From Paracoccaceae bacterium (GTDB lineage Bacteria > Pseudomonadota > Alphaproteobacteria > Rhodobacterales > Rhodobacteraceae): 46,703 bases of DNA. The stretch spans positions 1-46,703 of the forward strand of contig JAAEUI010000445.1 of the NCBI GenBank assembly GCA_024227475.1, written 5' to 3'. The notes beneath the pieces were generated by a model. The model worked only from the letters and a program-made list of their open reading frames with translations. It ran no database searches and was not told where the DNA came from. This document shows, piece by piece, positions 7,189 to 16,596 of the stretch. A program made the position numbers and the translations under genes. The stretch's first letter is position 1, and each line of letters opens with the position of its first letter.

Positions 7189-9409
7189 TGGACGGAACGC
7201 CAACGGAAACCAGCCCGGAACAGGACCCGCTACTGAATTCGGATTTTCTGAACGCGCCCCAATGCGCGTCGATTTCTGTTGCCGGATTTGATCCGCAGAA
7301 ACCAGAGCGGTTCTTTAATCGCGAGCTTAGCTGGCTGGAATTCAATTCACGGGTCATGGAACAGGCCCACAACCCGCGCCTGCCGTTGCTGGAGCGGGTA
7401 CGGATGCTGTCGATTTCGGGCAACAATCTGGATGAGTTTTATACGGTCCGCGTGGCCGGGTTGCGTGAATTGGTGAAGAACGGCATTACCACCCCGGCGC
7501 TGGATGGGATGACGCCCTCGCAGCAACTGGCGGCCATTGACCGGCGAGCCCGCCAGCTAATGCAAATGCAGCAGGATTGCTGGGTAGAACTGTGCCGGGA
7601 GATGGACACGGTTGGCATCGATATTCTTAAACGGGATCGGCTGACCGATGACGACAGAGGGTTTTTGCGGCAGGTGTTTGTCGAACAGATTTTCCCGATT
7701 CTCACACCTCTGGCCATTGATCCGGCGCATCCATTTCCCTTTATTCCCAGCACCGGGCTGACCTTGGCGTTGCAGTTGCGCCATAAAAAGAACCGCCGTG
7801 AGTTGCAATCTTTGCTGCCTATACCGCACCAGGTGCAACGCTTCATTTCGCTGCCGGAATTGCGATCCGGTGCCCAGCGGTTGATAAAACTCGAAATGGT
7901 TCTGCTGGAATTTATCGAGCAGCTGTTTCCGGGGTATGAGGTTAGTGGCCATTGTGCGTTTCGGCTGTTGCGCGACAGCGATCTGAGCTTGAGGAAGAGG
8001 CAGAAGATCTGGTGCGCGAATTTGAAACCGCGCTGAAACGTCGTCGCCGGGGCGGGGTGATCCGCATGACAATTTCCCAGAACGCACCGGAAAAATTGAA
8101 GTCAGTGATTTTTGGAGCGCTGAATGTCGGCGCTTCCGAGGTTGTCGAGGTTGATGACTTGCTCGGCGTATCGGACCTCAGTGCTCTCATTCTAGACAGC
8201 CGCAAAGATCTTCAATGGCCCGAGTTCCAGCCGCGGATTCCAGAGCGGGTGCAGGATTTTGAGGGTGATATCTTTGCTGCAATCCGGCAAAAGGATATGC
8301 TGCTGCATCACCCTTACGAGACGTTTGACACAGTAGTGAATTTTCTGCTTCAGGCCGCTCGCGATCCGGACGTTCTGGCAATCAAGCAAACGCTCTACCG
8401 GACCTCAAAAAACTCACCAATCGTCGAGGCATTGTGCGAGGCGGCTGAAGACGGCAAATCAGTTACCGCTTTGGTCGAATTGAAAGCCCGCTTTGATGAG
8501 GCCGCCAACATTCGCCAGTCGCGCCGTCTGGAACGCGCCGGGGCGCATGTGGTTTATGGGTTTCTGGACCTGAAAACGCATGCGAAACTGTCCACTGTCG
8601 TGCGCCGGGAGGGTGAAAAGCTGGTCACTTACACGCATTTTGGCACAGGCAACTATCACCCTATAACTGCCAAGATATATACTGATCTGTCGTTTTTCAC
8701 CTGTGACAAACCCCTGGGTATGGATGTGACCAAAGTGTTCAATTTCATATCTGGGTACGTACAGCCTGAAGGGCTGGAACAGCTTTCGGTGTCGCCGATG
8801 TACATGAAAAAGGACCTTTTGGCCCTGATCAAAGGCGAAATTGATAACGTCAATGCCGGGAAACCGGGCGCGATTTGGGCCAAAATGAATTCGCTGATCG
8901 AGGGCGACATTATTGACGCGCTTTACGCGGCATCTCAGGCCGGTGTCAAAATTGACCTGATAATACGGGGAATTTGCGGCCTGCGTCCGGGGATCAAAGG
9001 GTTTTCAGACAACATCCGGGTCAAGTCCATCGTCGGTCGTTTTCTGGAGCATTCGCGGATTGTTTGTTTTGGCAACGGTTATGAGTTGCCGTCGAAAAAG
9101 GCTAAAGTTTTCATTTCATCAGCTGATTGGATGGGGCGCAACCTGAACCGGCGTGTGGAGTCTCTGGTTCAGATCACCAACAAAACCGTTCACGCCCAGA
9201 TCGTCAGCCAGATCATGGCCGCAAACCTGGCCGACAAGGCAAACAGCTGGGTGCTGCAGCCCGATGGGCAATACGCCCGACATGAGGCCAAGGAGGGTGA
9301 GCGCCTGTTTAATTGCCACAAATTCTTCATGGAAAACCCGTCGCTGTCCGGGCGCGGCTCTGTGGGGGCCAAGGATGTGCCCAAACTGACGCACAGTTTT
9401 GACGATTGA
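7188..9409 (+). pseudogene. ppk: Polyphosphate kinase 1, split by a one-base frameshift
   Basis: PPK1 reversibly transfers the ATP gamma-phosphate to polyphosphate. The N-terminal frame (7188-8036) has the signature RFFNRELSWLEFNSRV and the head domain. The second frame carries the catalytic half, including [11 protein letters not shown], the catalytic-His region LKTHAKLS and [11 protein letters not shown]. The family sequence runs across the break as [19 protein letters not shown]. Restoring one G near 7985 (GATCTGAGCTTGAG to GATCTGGAGCTTGAG) gives one frame of 740 codons, the normal length. One base lost from a GG pair may be a sequencing error, so the gene may be intact in the organism. 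It overlaps hdaA by one base; ppx follows after 11 bp. Confidence 0.92.
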
Positions 9410-9420
9410 CCGAACCGCGC

Positions 9421-10902
9421 ATGGAACACACCGAACTGTCAGCTGAACTGCACCGCGTGGGTGTGATCGACATCGGTTCGAACTCGGTCCGGTTGGTGGT
9501 TTTTGACGGCGCGGCCCGCTCACCGGCCTATTTTTACAACGAAAAAGTGTTGTGCGGGCTGGGTAAGGGGATTTCCGAAACCGGCGTTCTGAACCCCAAA
9601 GGATGGGACCGGGCAATTCGGGCACTGGAGCGCTTCAAGGCGGTTGTTGATCATATACAGGTGCAGTCCCTGACAGTTGTTGCCACTGCTGCGGTTCGGG
9701 AAGCCAGTGATGGCCCCGCTTTTTGCAACGAGGTGAAGGTGCTGACCGGCATAGATGTTTCAGTTGCCAGCGGGCTGGAAGAGGCCCGCCTGTCGGCACA
9801 GGGTGTATTGCTCGGCTGGCCGACGGCCCAGGGTCTGGTCTGCGATATCGGAGGCGCGTCCATGGAATTGGCCGAGGTTTCAGACGGCCTTGTCGGGCGT
9901 CGCGAAACCTCGCCGCTCGGGCCATTGAAACTGGCCGATCTGCGCAGCGACGAAGCAAAATTACAAGCAAAGATCAGCGCGGAAATCCAAACGTTGCGCC
10001 GTAAAATCGACGGGACCTACGGGCACTTGTATCTCGTCGGCGGCTCTTACCGGGCCATTGCCAAAGTCCACATGACGCGGAAAAAATACCCGCTGGACGT
10101 CCTGCATGAGTACAAAATGGACCCGGACGATTTGCAGCAAACACTAGACTGGATTGTTGCGACTCCTTTTGACACGCTGAACGGGTTGACCTCCACATCA
10201 ATCGAAAGAATGAAGTTGGTGCCGGTAGCGGCGCGGGTCCTGAAGGAACTTGTGTCTGTCTTCGCGCCGCCGGTCATCGCTGTGTCGAGCTACGGCTTGC
10301 GCGAAGGGATGCTGTATGAGCGGATGCCTGAAGATCTGCGTAAACGTGATCCGTTGCTTGAGGCATGCAAATGGCACGAACGGACATCCGCCCGCTTTCC
10401 CGGGCTCGGGGGTCCGTTGGCAGACTGGGTGTTGCAGGTTATGCCCCTCGCGGATGCTAAGCTCTGCCGTTTGGTGCGGGCCGCCTGTCTGCTGCATGAC
10501 GTCAACTGGCGTGCCGATCCCAGCTTTCGCGCGGAAGTCTGTTTTGATACGGCAGCCCGCGGTAACCTCGGGGGGCTGGATCATGAGGAGCGGATTTTTC
10601 TAGGTCTGGTATTGCTGCACCGCTACAAAAATAATGGAAAATCAGATCGTTACAACCGGCTCGCCTCGGTGTTGAGCGAAGAGCAAAGCCGCGTGGCGGT
10701 GATCGTTGGGCGGACAATTCGCCTTGGGGCAGTGCTGGCCAGCGGCTCAATTGAGGTGTTGCAGGCAACCCGGCTGGTTCTGAAAGATGCAACCCTTGAA
10801 CTGGAAATCCACCCCGACCACAGCGCACTTAACGGCGAAGTTGTAACGCAGCGGTTCCATGCTCTGACGGAGGTGCTCGACCGGGAACCCGTGCAGCGTT
10901 AA
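9421..10902 (+). CDS. ppx: Exopolyphosphatase (Ppx/GppA family)
   Basis: Releases terminal phosphate from polyphosphate (or pppGpp in GppA members), opposing PPK. The 493-aa protein opens with VGVIDIGSNSVRLVVF (ASKHA phosphate-1 loop). It has VCDIGGASMELAEV (phosphate-2 loop) near residue 140, SYGLREGML near residue 295, and a C-terminal HD-like helical region with LHDVNW. I chose the ATG at 9421. A TTG at 9406 overlapping the ppk stop would add five residues. Neither has a clear ribosome site, which suits coupling to ppk. It converges on pmtA with only a half palindromic element between. Confidence 0.9.
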   Translation: MEHTELSAELHRVGVIDIGSNSVRLVVFDGAARSPAYFYNEKVLCGLGKGISETGVLNPKGWDRAIRALERFKAVVDHIQVQSLTVVATAAVREASDGPAFCNEVKVLTGIDVSVASGLEEARLSAQGVLLGWPTAQGLVCDIGGASMELAEVSDGLVGRRETSPLGPLKLADLRSDEAKLQAKISAEIQTLRRKIDGTYGHLYLVGGSYRAIAKVHMTRKKYPLDVLHEYKMDPDDLQQTLDWIVATPFDTLNGLTSTSIERMKLVPVAARVLKELVSVFAPPVIAVSSYGLREGMLYERMPEDLRKRDPLLEACKWHERTSARFPGLGGPLADWVLQVMPLADAKLCRLVRAACLLHDVNWRADPSFRAEVCFDTAARGNLGGLDHEERIFLGLVLLHRYKNNGKSDRYNRLASVLSEEQSRVAVIVGRTIRLGAVLASGSIEVLQATRLVLKDATLELEIHPDHSALNGEVVTQRFHALTEVLDREPVQR

Positions 10903-10904
10903 TG

Positions 10905-10942
10905 CGTCTAAACTGCTTCAGCTTAAACGCAAGGCGCTCTAG
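10905..10942. repeat. Half copy of the two-hairpin element between ppx and pmtA
   Basis: Read on the minus strand it starts CTAGAGCG, then GCGTTTAAGCTGAAGCAG and a complementary TTTAGACGC arm. This is almost identical to the first hairpin of the copy at 37421-37537. Only one of the two hairpins is present. It fills nearly the whole gap between the convergent ppx and pmtA stops, and its terminal CTAG contains the pmtA TAG stop. As RNA it could fold on either strand and might end transcription, though it lacks a T tract. Confidence 0.8.
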
Positions 10943-11559
10943 GCACTCCGCTTTTCAAGCAGAAGAAATGTCATCATGCCCATTGGCGGCAAGGTTTTCT
11001 GCGCCTCAATCTGCAGGGTTTCTTCGCCCAGAACACGCTTGATATCAAAATCTGAATGCCACCCGATCAGGTTTGCAAAAGGCGCAGTCAGTCTTTCCAA
11101 AAATGAAAGAACGCCAGTATCACGGGCAAAATGGTTGGTGATCACCACCTTGCCACCTGGTTTACAGACCCGGGCGATCTCAGCCATCACCCGTTCCGGC
11201 TCCGGCACGACCGAGACAATGTGCATTGCGGCAACGGTATCAAAATGATTGTCCGGATAATCCAGAGTGCGGGCATCCATCTGGCGTAGCTCGCGGACGT
11301 GAGCGAGCCCCATATCCGACACTTTGGCCTGCGCCTTGGCCAGCATTTCTGCGCTGAAATCAATGCCGGAAACCGTCAGATCGGGTTTGTAATGGGGCAG
11401 CGACAGCCCGGTGCCGATGCCAACTTCCAGCACCGATCCGGAGCGCGTGTTGATATACTCAACAGCCCTTTTTCGCCCGACATTTGTGGCAGCGCCAAAG
11501 GTCCGGTCATAGACCGGGGCCCAGCGGGCGTATGAAGTTTGAACCGACTGGATATCCAA
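10939..11559 (-). CDS. pmtA: Phospholipid N-methyltransferase (PmtA-like)
   Basis: SAM-dependent class I methyltransferase with the motif VLEVGIGTGLSLP (motif I, near residue 45), GIDFSAEML, and a late GMMTFLLLEKR end. Similarity to Rhodobacter-type PmtA (DIQSVQ.SYARWAPVYD N-terminus, about 203 aa) and its place directly after psd and pssA indicate phosphatidylethanolamine methylation towards phosphatidylcholine. The TTG start at 11559 (206 aa) is preferred: AAGGA stands about 10 nt upstream and it begins just after the pssA stop. A longer frame runs through pssA. Ubiquinone/menaquinone methyltransferase activity is a less likely alternative. Its TAG stop lies inside the half palindromic element. 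Confidence 0.8.
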   Translation of the reverse strand: MDIQSVQTSYARWAPVYDRTFGAATNVGRKRAVEYINTRSGSVLEVGIGTGLSLPHYKPDLTVSGIDFSAEMLAKAQAKVSDMGLAHVRELRQMDARTLDYPDNHFDTVAAMHIVSVVPEPERVMAEIARVCKPGGKVVITNHFARDTGVLSFLERLTAPFANLIGWHSDFDIKRVLGEETLQIEAQKTLPPMGMMTFLLLEKRSA

Positions 11560-11560
11560 T

Positions 11561-12316
11561 TCAGTTGTCCTTGTTGAGAGAGGTTTTTGCGGTCCGCCAG
11601 GACCAGATGATGCTGACCAGGTAGGCAACATCCAGCACAACAAGCGTGGCCCAGAGGTAGGTCATCATCGCGGCAACCCCGAAGGCAAATCCGACCAGCA
11701 GAAATTTCACGTTGTCCCGATAGACCGACACCGATTTGAACGACCAGGTCGGTATGCGGCTGATCATCAACAGCCCGACCAAAACGATATGCAGGCAGAC
11801 CAACCCGCCGTTCAGTTGCGGGACCTCGAACCAGGCAAAGGAAAACACCATCGGCAGCAATACCAGCAATGCACCGGCCGGGGCGGGGACACCGGTGAAA
11901 AACCGGGGGTCGGCTTCGTCCTCTTCGGATTTGTTGCCGACGTTGAACCGGGCCAGACGCAGCACGCAACAAACCGCAAACACCAGCACCGATATCCAGC
12001 CTGCACTGCGCATGTCCTGCAACGCCCAGATATAAAGGAGGAAGACCGGAGCAACACCAAAATTGAGGAAATCTGCCAGCGAGTCCAACTCAGCGCCAAG
12101 GTCACTTGCGCTGTTCATGATCCGCGCAACACGACCATCAAGACCATCCAGTACGATTGCGGCCAGGATCAGTTGAACTGCCAGTTCAAAGTTCTCCTGC
12201 ATACCAAAGCGGATCGCCGTCAGTCCGGCACAGATCGCTGCCACGGTCATCAGATTGGGCAGCAGTTGCACCAGCGGGAGTTCAAATTTGGGCTTGCCGG
12301 ATTCCTCTGTCATCAT
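11561..12316 (-). CDS. pssA: CDP-diacylglycerol-serine O-phosphatidyltransferase
   Basis: Makes phosphatidylserine from CDP-diacylglycerol and L-serine in the inner membrane. The 251-aa protein has the CDP-alcohol phosphotransferase signature DGLDGRVARIMNSASDLGAELDSLAD, read as the DG..AR...G...D...D pattern near residues 60-83, and about six to seven membrane segments. It begins ATGATG directly after the psd stop (TGAATGATG) and ends 1 bp before the pmtA start, so the three genes are tightly coupled. Confidence 0.93.
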   Translation of the reverse strand: MMTEESGKPKFELPLVQLLPNLMTVAAICAGLTAIRFGMQENFELAVQLILAAIVLDGLDGRVARIMNSASDLGAELDSLADFLNFGVAPVFLLYIWALQDMRSAGWISVLVFAVCCVLRLARFNVGNKSEEDEADPRFFTGVPAPAGALLVLLPMVFSFAWFEVPQLNGGLVCLHIVLVGLLMISRIPTWSFKSVSVYRDNVKFLLVGFAFGVAAMMTYLWATLVVLDVAYLVSIIWSWRTAKTSLNKDN

Positions 12317-13009
12317 TCAGCCCCTGCGCCCTGTGCGGGGCTCTTCCAACGCCTGCAAATCCGCCAGCACCGTCTCACCAGCGATCATGGTCTGACCAAC
12401 AGATACCAGCGGATGCACGCCTTCCGGCAGATAGACGTCAAGCCGGGAACCAAAACGGATCAGGCCAAAGCGTTCTCCGGTTTCCATCGCCACGCCTTTA
12501 TCCACAAAACAAACGATCCGCCGCGCCACCAGTCCGGCGATCTGCACCACTGCCAGCAACCGCCCGTCTGTCATTTCCAGGCATATGCCGTTGCGCTCAT
12601 TATCGCTGCTCGCCTTATCGAGCGAGGCATTGAGGAATTTTCCGGGCCGGTAGGCGACTTGCCTGACGATTCCGGCAATCGGTGCCCGGTTCACGTGGCA
12701 ATTAAACACGCTCATGAAAACGCTGACGCGGGTCATGGGTGCTTCCGGCATCCCCAGTTCAGCAGGCGGTACCGCTGGCTCGATCAGGGAAACCACCCCG
12801 TCGGCGGGGCTGACGATCAGCCCCTCGCGGGCCGGTGTTGTGCGCTTTGGATCTCGGAAAAAGTAATAACACCAAATGGTTAAACCAGCTCCGATCCATC
12901 CCAGAGGTGCCCAGAGCCAGAACAGAATCAAGGTCGCCGCCGCAAAAACCGGAACAAATTTATACCCTTCCGGGTGCATCGGTTTGAGGAAAGTGTCGAG
13001 CATTGTCAT
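12317..13009 (-). CDS. psd: Phosphatidylserine decarboxylase proenzyme
   Basis: Pyruvoyl enzyme that decarboxylates phosphatidylserine to phosphatidylethanolamine. From the ATG at 13009 it is 230 aa, the length of the short PSD type. A membrane anchor lies at residues 20-50, followed by SPADGVV (near 67-73) and [11 protein letters not shown] (near 100-110). The self-cleavage site is G187-S188 within [11 protein letters not shown]; the serine becomes the pyruvoyl group. The open frame extends 55 codons upstream, but that part lacks family similarity. It is the first gene of psd-pssA-pmtA and diverges from proS across 207 bp, which must hold both promoters. Confidence 0.92.
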   Translation of the reverse strand: MTMLDTFLKPMHPEGYKFVPVFAAATLILFWLWAPLGWIGAGLTIWCYYFFRDPKRTTPAREGLIVSPADGVVSLIEPAVPPAELGMPEAPMTRVSVFMSVFNCHVNRAPIAGIVRQVAYRPGKFLNASLDKASSDNERNGICLEMTDGRLLAVVQIAGLVARRIVCFVDKGVAMETGERFGLIRFGSRLDVYLPEGVHPLVSVGQTMIAGETVLADLQALEEPRTGRRG

Positions 13010-13216
13010 GGAAACTGGGGCGCCTGTTTTATTCTTGTGAGACCTCATAAGCAATCGCGAAGTTGGGAGCAATGCGACTCTTTCTGCTGCAAAAACGACC
13101 AGAGGAATCGAGCAACCTATTCCACGAAACCGCCGCAAAACCTGATTTTCAAGGCTTCCATCCCATCGCCGCATGTCCTAGAGCATTGGGCAATAAAGTT
13201 GATGGAGTCTCTCCCC

Positions 13217-14554
13217 ATGCGTATGTCGCGTTATTTCCTGCCGATCCTCAAGGAAACCCCTGCCGAGGCACAGATCGTCAGCCACCGCCTGATGCTGCGT
13301 GCGGGCATGATAAAACAGGCGAGCGCCGGGATTTACAGCTGGCTGCCGCTGGGGTTCAAGGTGCTGCGGCGCTTGGAAGACATCGTGCATGAGGAACAAA
13401 TCCGCGCCGGGCATAATCCAATGCTGATGCCGACCCTGCAATCGGCTGATTTGTGGCGCGAAAGCGGGCGTTACGAGGATTATGGCGAGGAGATGTTGCG
13501 GATCACCGACCGGCATGGCCGCGACATGCTTTATGGCCCGACCAACGAAGAACTGATCACCGACATATTCCGCGGCCATGTGCAGTCCTACAAGGACTTG
13601 CCGCTGACGCTCTATCACATCCAGTGGAAATTCCGCGACGAACGGCGGCCCCGGTTCGGGGTGATGCGCGGGCGCGAGTTCTTCATGAAGGACGGTTATA
13701 ATTTCGACGTCTCAAAAGAGGCCGCGCTGCATGCCTACAACCGTCACATGGTCAGCTACCTGCGCACCTATGAGCGCATGGGGCTGAAAGCCATCCCGAT
13801 GCGGGCGGACAGCGGGCCGATTGGCGGGGATGACACGCATGAGTTTCTGGTGCTGGCGGATACCGGCGAAAGCGAAGTGTTCTATGACAGCGCTATTCTG
13901 GATTTGAAGCTCGGCGACCGGGATGTTGATTATGACAACTGGGATCAGTGTTCCGCAATCAAGGATGAGTGGACAACACCCTACGCCCGCACCGACGAAA
14001 CCCACAATGAAGCAAGGTTCGCCGAAGTGCCGGAAGCGCACCGCAAATCCTCGCGAGGCATCGAAGTTGGCCAGATATTCTATTTCGGCACCAAATATTC
14101 GGACGCGATGAATGCCAAAGTGGTGAATGAGGAGGGCGCGCATGTTCCCGTCCACATGGGCAGCCACGGGATCGGCGTGTCGCGTCTGGTCGGCGCGATC
14201 ATCGAGGCCAGCCACGACGATAACGGCATCATCTGGCCCGAGTCCGTGGCCCCGTTCAAGGTTGGTATCGTCAATCTGAAACAAGGATCTGAGGAAGCCG
14301 ACGGGGCTTGTGAAGCGCTTTACAAAGAACTGAATGCCAAAGGCCTCGAACCGATTTACGACGACCGCAATGAGCGGGCCGGCGCCAAATTTGCCACAAT
14401 GGATTTGATCGGTATCCCCTGGCGTATTACAGTCGGCCCACGCGGGCTGAAAAACGGCGTGGTGGAGCTGACCTCTCGCAAGACAGGCGAGAGTGTTGAG
14501 GTGACACCTGAAGAAGCCGTGGCCCGCTGCGAGGCAATTTACGCGGACGTCTGA
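13217..14554 (+). CDS. proS: Prolyl-tRNA synthetase, short alphaproteobacterial form
   Basis: Charges tRNA-Pro with proline. The start ATG at 13217 has GGAG nine bases upstream and gives [19 protein letters not shown], the usual N-terminus; an in-frame ATG at 13202 is possible. At 445 aa it lacks the about 180-residue INS editing domain found between motifs 2 and 3 in enterobacterial ProS, as is normal in alphaproteobacteria. Class II features include the motif 2 region [22 protein letters not shown] (near residue 140) and [13 protein letters not shown] (motif 3). The HGTP anticodon domain follows. lolC/E starts 31 bp downstream. Confidence 0.96.
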   Translation: MRMSRYFLPILKETPAEAQIVSHRLMLRAGMIKQASAGIYSWLPLGFKVLRRLEDIVHEEQIRAGHNPMLMPTLQSADLWRESGRYEDYGEEMLRITDRHGRDMLYGPTNEELITDIFRGHVQSYKDLPLTLYHIQWKFRDERRPRFGVMRGREFFMKDGYNFDVSKEAALHAYNRHMVSYLRTYERMGLKAIPMRADSGPIGGDDTHEFLVLADTGESEVFYDSAILDLKLGDRDVDYDNWDQCSAIKDEWTTPYARTDETHNEARFAEVPEAHRKSSRGIEVGQIFYFGTKYSDAMNAKVVNEEGAHVPVHMGSHGIGVSRLVGAIIEASHDDNGIIWPESVAPFKVGIVNLKQGSEEADGACEALYKELNAKGLEPIYDDRNERAGAKFATMDLIGIPWRITVGPRGLKNGVVELTSRKTGESVEVTPEEAVARCEAIYADV

Positions 14555-14585
14555 GCAACCGACGGCGCAGCTACAGGAGGCCGAG

Positions 14586-15881
14586 ATGAGCAGTTCAGGC
14601 CGGACAACAGCCCCCTTCGCGGGGTTTGAATGGATGATCGCCTGGCGCTATCTGCGCGCAAAGCGGCGCGAGGGCGGCGTGTCCGTCATGACCTGGATAT
14701 CGCTCGTCGGGATCATGCTGGCAGTATTTGCCCTGATCGCAACACTGGCGGTGCGCACCGGGTTCCGGGTGGAATTCACCAACACGATATTGGGCGCCAA
14801 TGCCCATGCTACTGTTTATGTCTCGCCGCATCTGGATGAAGACGGTTTCACGGTCCAGACCTTCACCGGCTACGAAAAACTTGCTGAGTCTCTTGCTGCA
14901 GTGCCCGGTGTCGTGCGCGCGGCTCCTATCGTCAAAGGGCAGGTGATGGTTTCGGCCAACGGGCGCAATGGCGGGGTGGAAGTTTTTGGCGAAAAATACG
15001 AGGATTTGCTGGACGTGCCCCTGATCGTCGATCCGGAAACCAAGATCGGCGCGATCGAAAATTTCAATAACGGCGTGGCCATCGGCACCGGGGTTGCCCG
15101 CGAGCTGGGCCTGACCCTTGGTGACAAAATCACCCTGATATCTCCGGAGGGGGTGAAAACCGCCTTTGGCACCAGCCCGCGGGTCAGTGCCTATGAAGTG
15201 GTCTATATTTTCGGCGTGGGGCGCTATGACATTGACCGGACGCGGGTCTACATGCCGCTGGAAGAAGCGCAGGTATTCTTCAACCGCGAAGGCGAAGTGG
15301 ATGAATTCGAGGTGATGATTGACGACCCGGACAATGTGGATGCCATGATTGACCCACTCAATCTCGCGGTCGGGCCCAACGCGCTGGTCTGGACCTGGAA
15401 AAATTCCAGTGGCAGTTTCCTGCGCGCGCTGCAGATGGAAGACAACATCATGTTCATCATCCTGTCGATCCTTGTCCTGATCGCCTCGATGAACATCGTG
15501 TCCGGCCTGATCATGCTGGTGAAGAACAAGGGCCGCGATGTCGGCATCCTGCGCACCATGGGGCTGACCGAGGGTTCGATCCTGCGGGTGTTCTTCATTT
15601 GCGGTGCTTCGATTGGCGTTGTAGGCACCCTGGTCGGCGTGGTTCTTGGGTGCCTGTTTGCGATCTATATCGACCCGATTTTTGAGGTGGTGAACGGTTT
15701 GGCAGGCGGCGGCGTTTGGGACCCGTCTTCGAGGTTATTGTCGCATTTACCCGCCAAACTGGAGCTGGGTGACGTGCTGAAAGCCGTCGCGCTTTCCCTC
15801 AGCCTGTCCTTCATTGTCACCATTTTCCCGGCCCGCCGCGCCGCCCGGATGAACCCGGTGGAGGCACTGCGTTATGAGTAG
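14586..15881 (+). CDS. lolC: Lipoprotein-releasing ABC transporter permease (LolC/E)
   Basis: Inner-membrane subunit that lifts outer-membrane lipoproteins to the carrier LolA. The 431-aa protein has the expected layout: one N-terminal membrane helix (about residues 33-55), a large periplasmic MacB-like domain (about 56-280), and three C-terminal helices (about 285-310, 335-360, 390-412), with [26 protein letters not shown] and the final [22 protein letters not shown] stands 5 nt before the ATG. One permease gene is present, so it may serve as both LolC and LolE; the symbol is approximate. It overlaps lolD by 8 bp. Confidence 0.92.
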   Translation: MSSSGRTTAPFAGFEWMIAWRYLRAKRREGGVSVMTWISLVGIMLAVFALIATLAVRTGFRVEFTNTILGANAHATVYVSPHLDEDGFTVQTFTGYEKLAESLAAVPGVVRAAPIVKGQVMVSANGRNGGVEVFGEKYEDLLDVPLIVDPETKIGAIENFNNGVAIGTGVARELGLTLGDKITLISPEGVKTAFGTSPRVSAYEVVYIFGVGRYDIDRTRVYMPLEEAQVFFNREGEVDEFEVMIDDPDNVDAMIDPLNLAVGPNALVWTWKNSSGSFLRALQMEDNIMFIILSILVLIASMNIVSGLIMLVKNKGRDVGILRTMGLTEGSILRVFFICGASIGVVGTLVGVVLGCLFAIYIDPIFEVVNGLAGGGVWDPSSRLLSHLPAKLELGDVLKAVALSLSLSFIVTIFPARRAARMNPVEALRYE

Positions 15882-16554
15882 TGTTCTGCAACTCGGTGGC
15901 ATCACCAAGACTTACAAGAAAGGTGAGCCGAACGAAGTTTCGGTGCTCTCGGGGGTCGATTTCACACTGAACACCGGAGAGGTTGTTGGCCTGGTCGCAC
16001 CCTCTGGAGCGGGTAAGTCGACACTGTTGCACATCGCCGGATTACTCGACACTCCGGACAGTGGAAATGTTGCCATCGGCGGCCAGGATCTGACCGGTAA
16101 GTCGGACCGCAGACGAACCCGCACCCGGCGCCAGGATGTGGGTTTTGTTTACCAGTTCCACCACCTGCTGCAGGAATTTTCGGCAGCCGAAAACATCGTC
16201 CTGCCGCAGCTGGCCAACGGGGTCGGATCAGCACAGGCAGAGGCACGGACACAGGACCTGCTTGGCACCGTTGGCTTGTCAAACCGGGCAGGCCACCGCC
16301 CGGCAGAACTTTCTGGTGGCGAGCAGCAGCGGGTGGCCTTTTGCCGGGCATTGGCCAATCAGCCGCGTATCCTGCTGGCTGATGAACCTACCGGTAACCT
16401 TGATCCCTCCACATCCGACACTGTGTTTGATGTCCTGATGGATCTGGTGCGCACCACCGGACTGTCTGCGCTCATTGCCACCCACAATCTGGAACTTGCA
16501 AAGAGGATGGACCGGGTTGTGCGACTTGAGGCCGGAAAACTGGTGGCCGTCTGA
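15874..16554 (+). CDS. lolD: Lipoprotein-releasing ABC transporter ATPase LolD
   Basis: ATPase partner of the permease directly upstream. In 226 aa it has Walker [10 protein letters not shown] (near residue 45), the Q-loop region [20 protein letters not shown], the ABC signature [18 protein letters not shown], Walker [13 protein letters not shown], and the switch His in [10 protein letters not shown]. It ends 42 bp before the convergent gene at 16597. That gap has a weak GGGCA/TGCCC dyad that might terminate both. Confidence 0.96.
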   Translation: MSSVLQLGGITKTYKKGEPNEVSVLSGVDFTLNTGEVVGLVAPSGAGKSTLLHIAGLLDTPDSGNVAIGGQDLTGKSDRRRTRTRRQDVGFVYQFHHLLQEFSAAENIVLPQLANGVGSAQAEARTQDLLGTVGLSNRAGHRPAELSGGEQQRVAFCRALANQPRILLADEPTGNLDPSTSDTVFDVLMDLVRTTGLSALIATHNLELAKRMDRVVRLEAGKLVAV

Positions 16555-16596
16555 GGCTGGGCAGTTTAACCCAATTCAAACTAAGCGAAAAGTGCC

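Noticed and set aside
12498-12506. TTATCCACA as a DnaA box
   Set aside because: A single copy inside the psd coding sequence with no cluster of boxes or AT-rich region; chance is the better explanation.
13178-13200. CTAGAGCATTGGGC upstream of proS as another palindromic element
   Set aside because: Only the first ten bases resemble the element end. No hairpin or second terminus follows, so it is at most a remnant.
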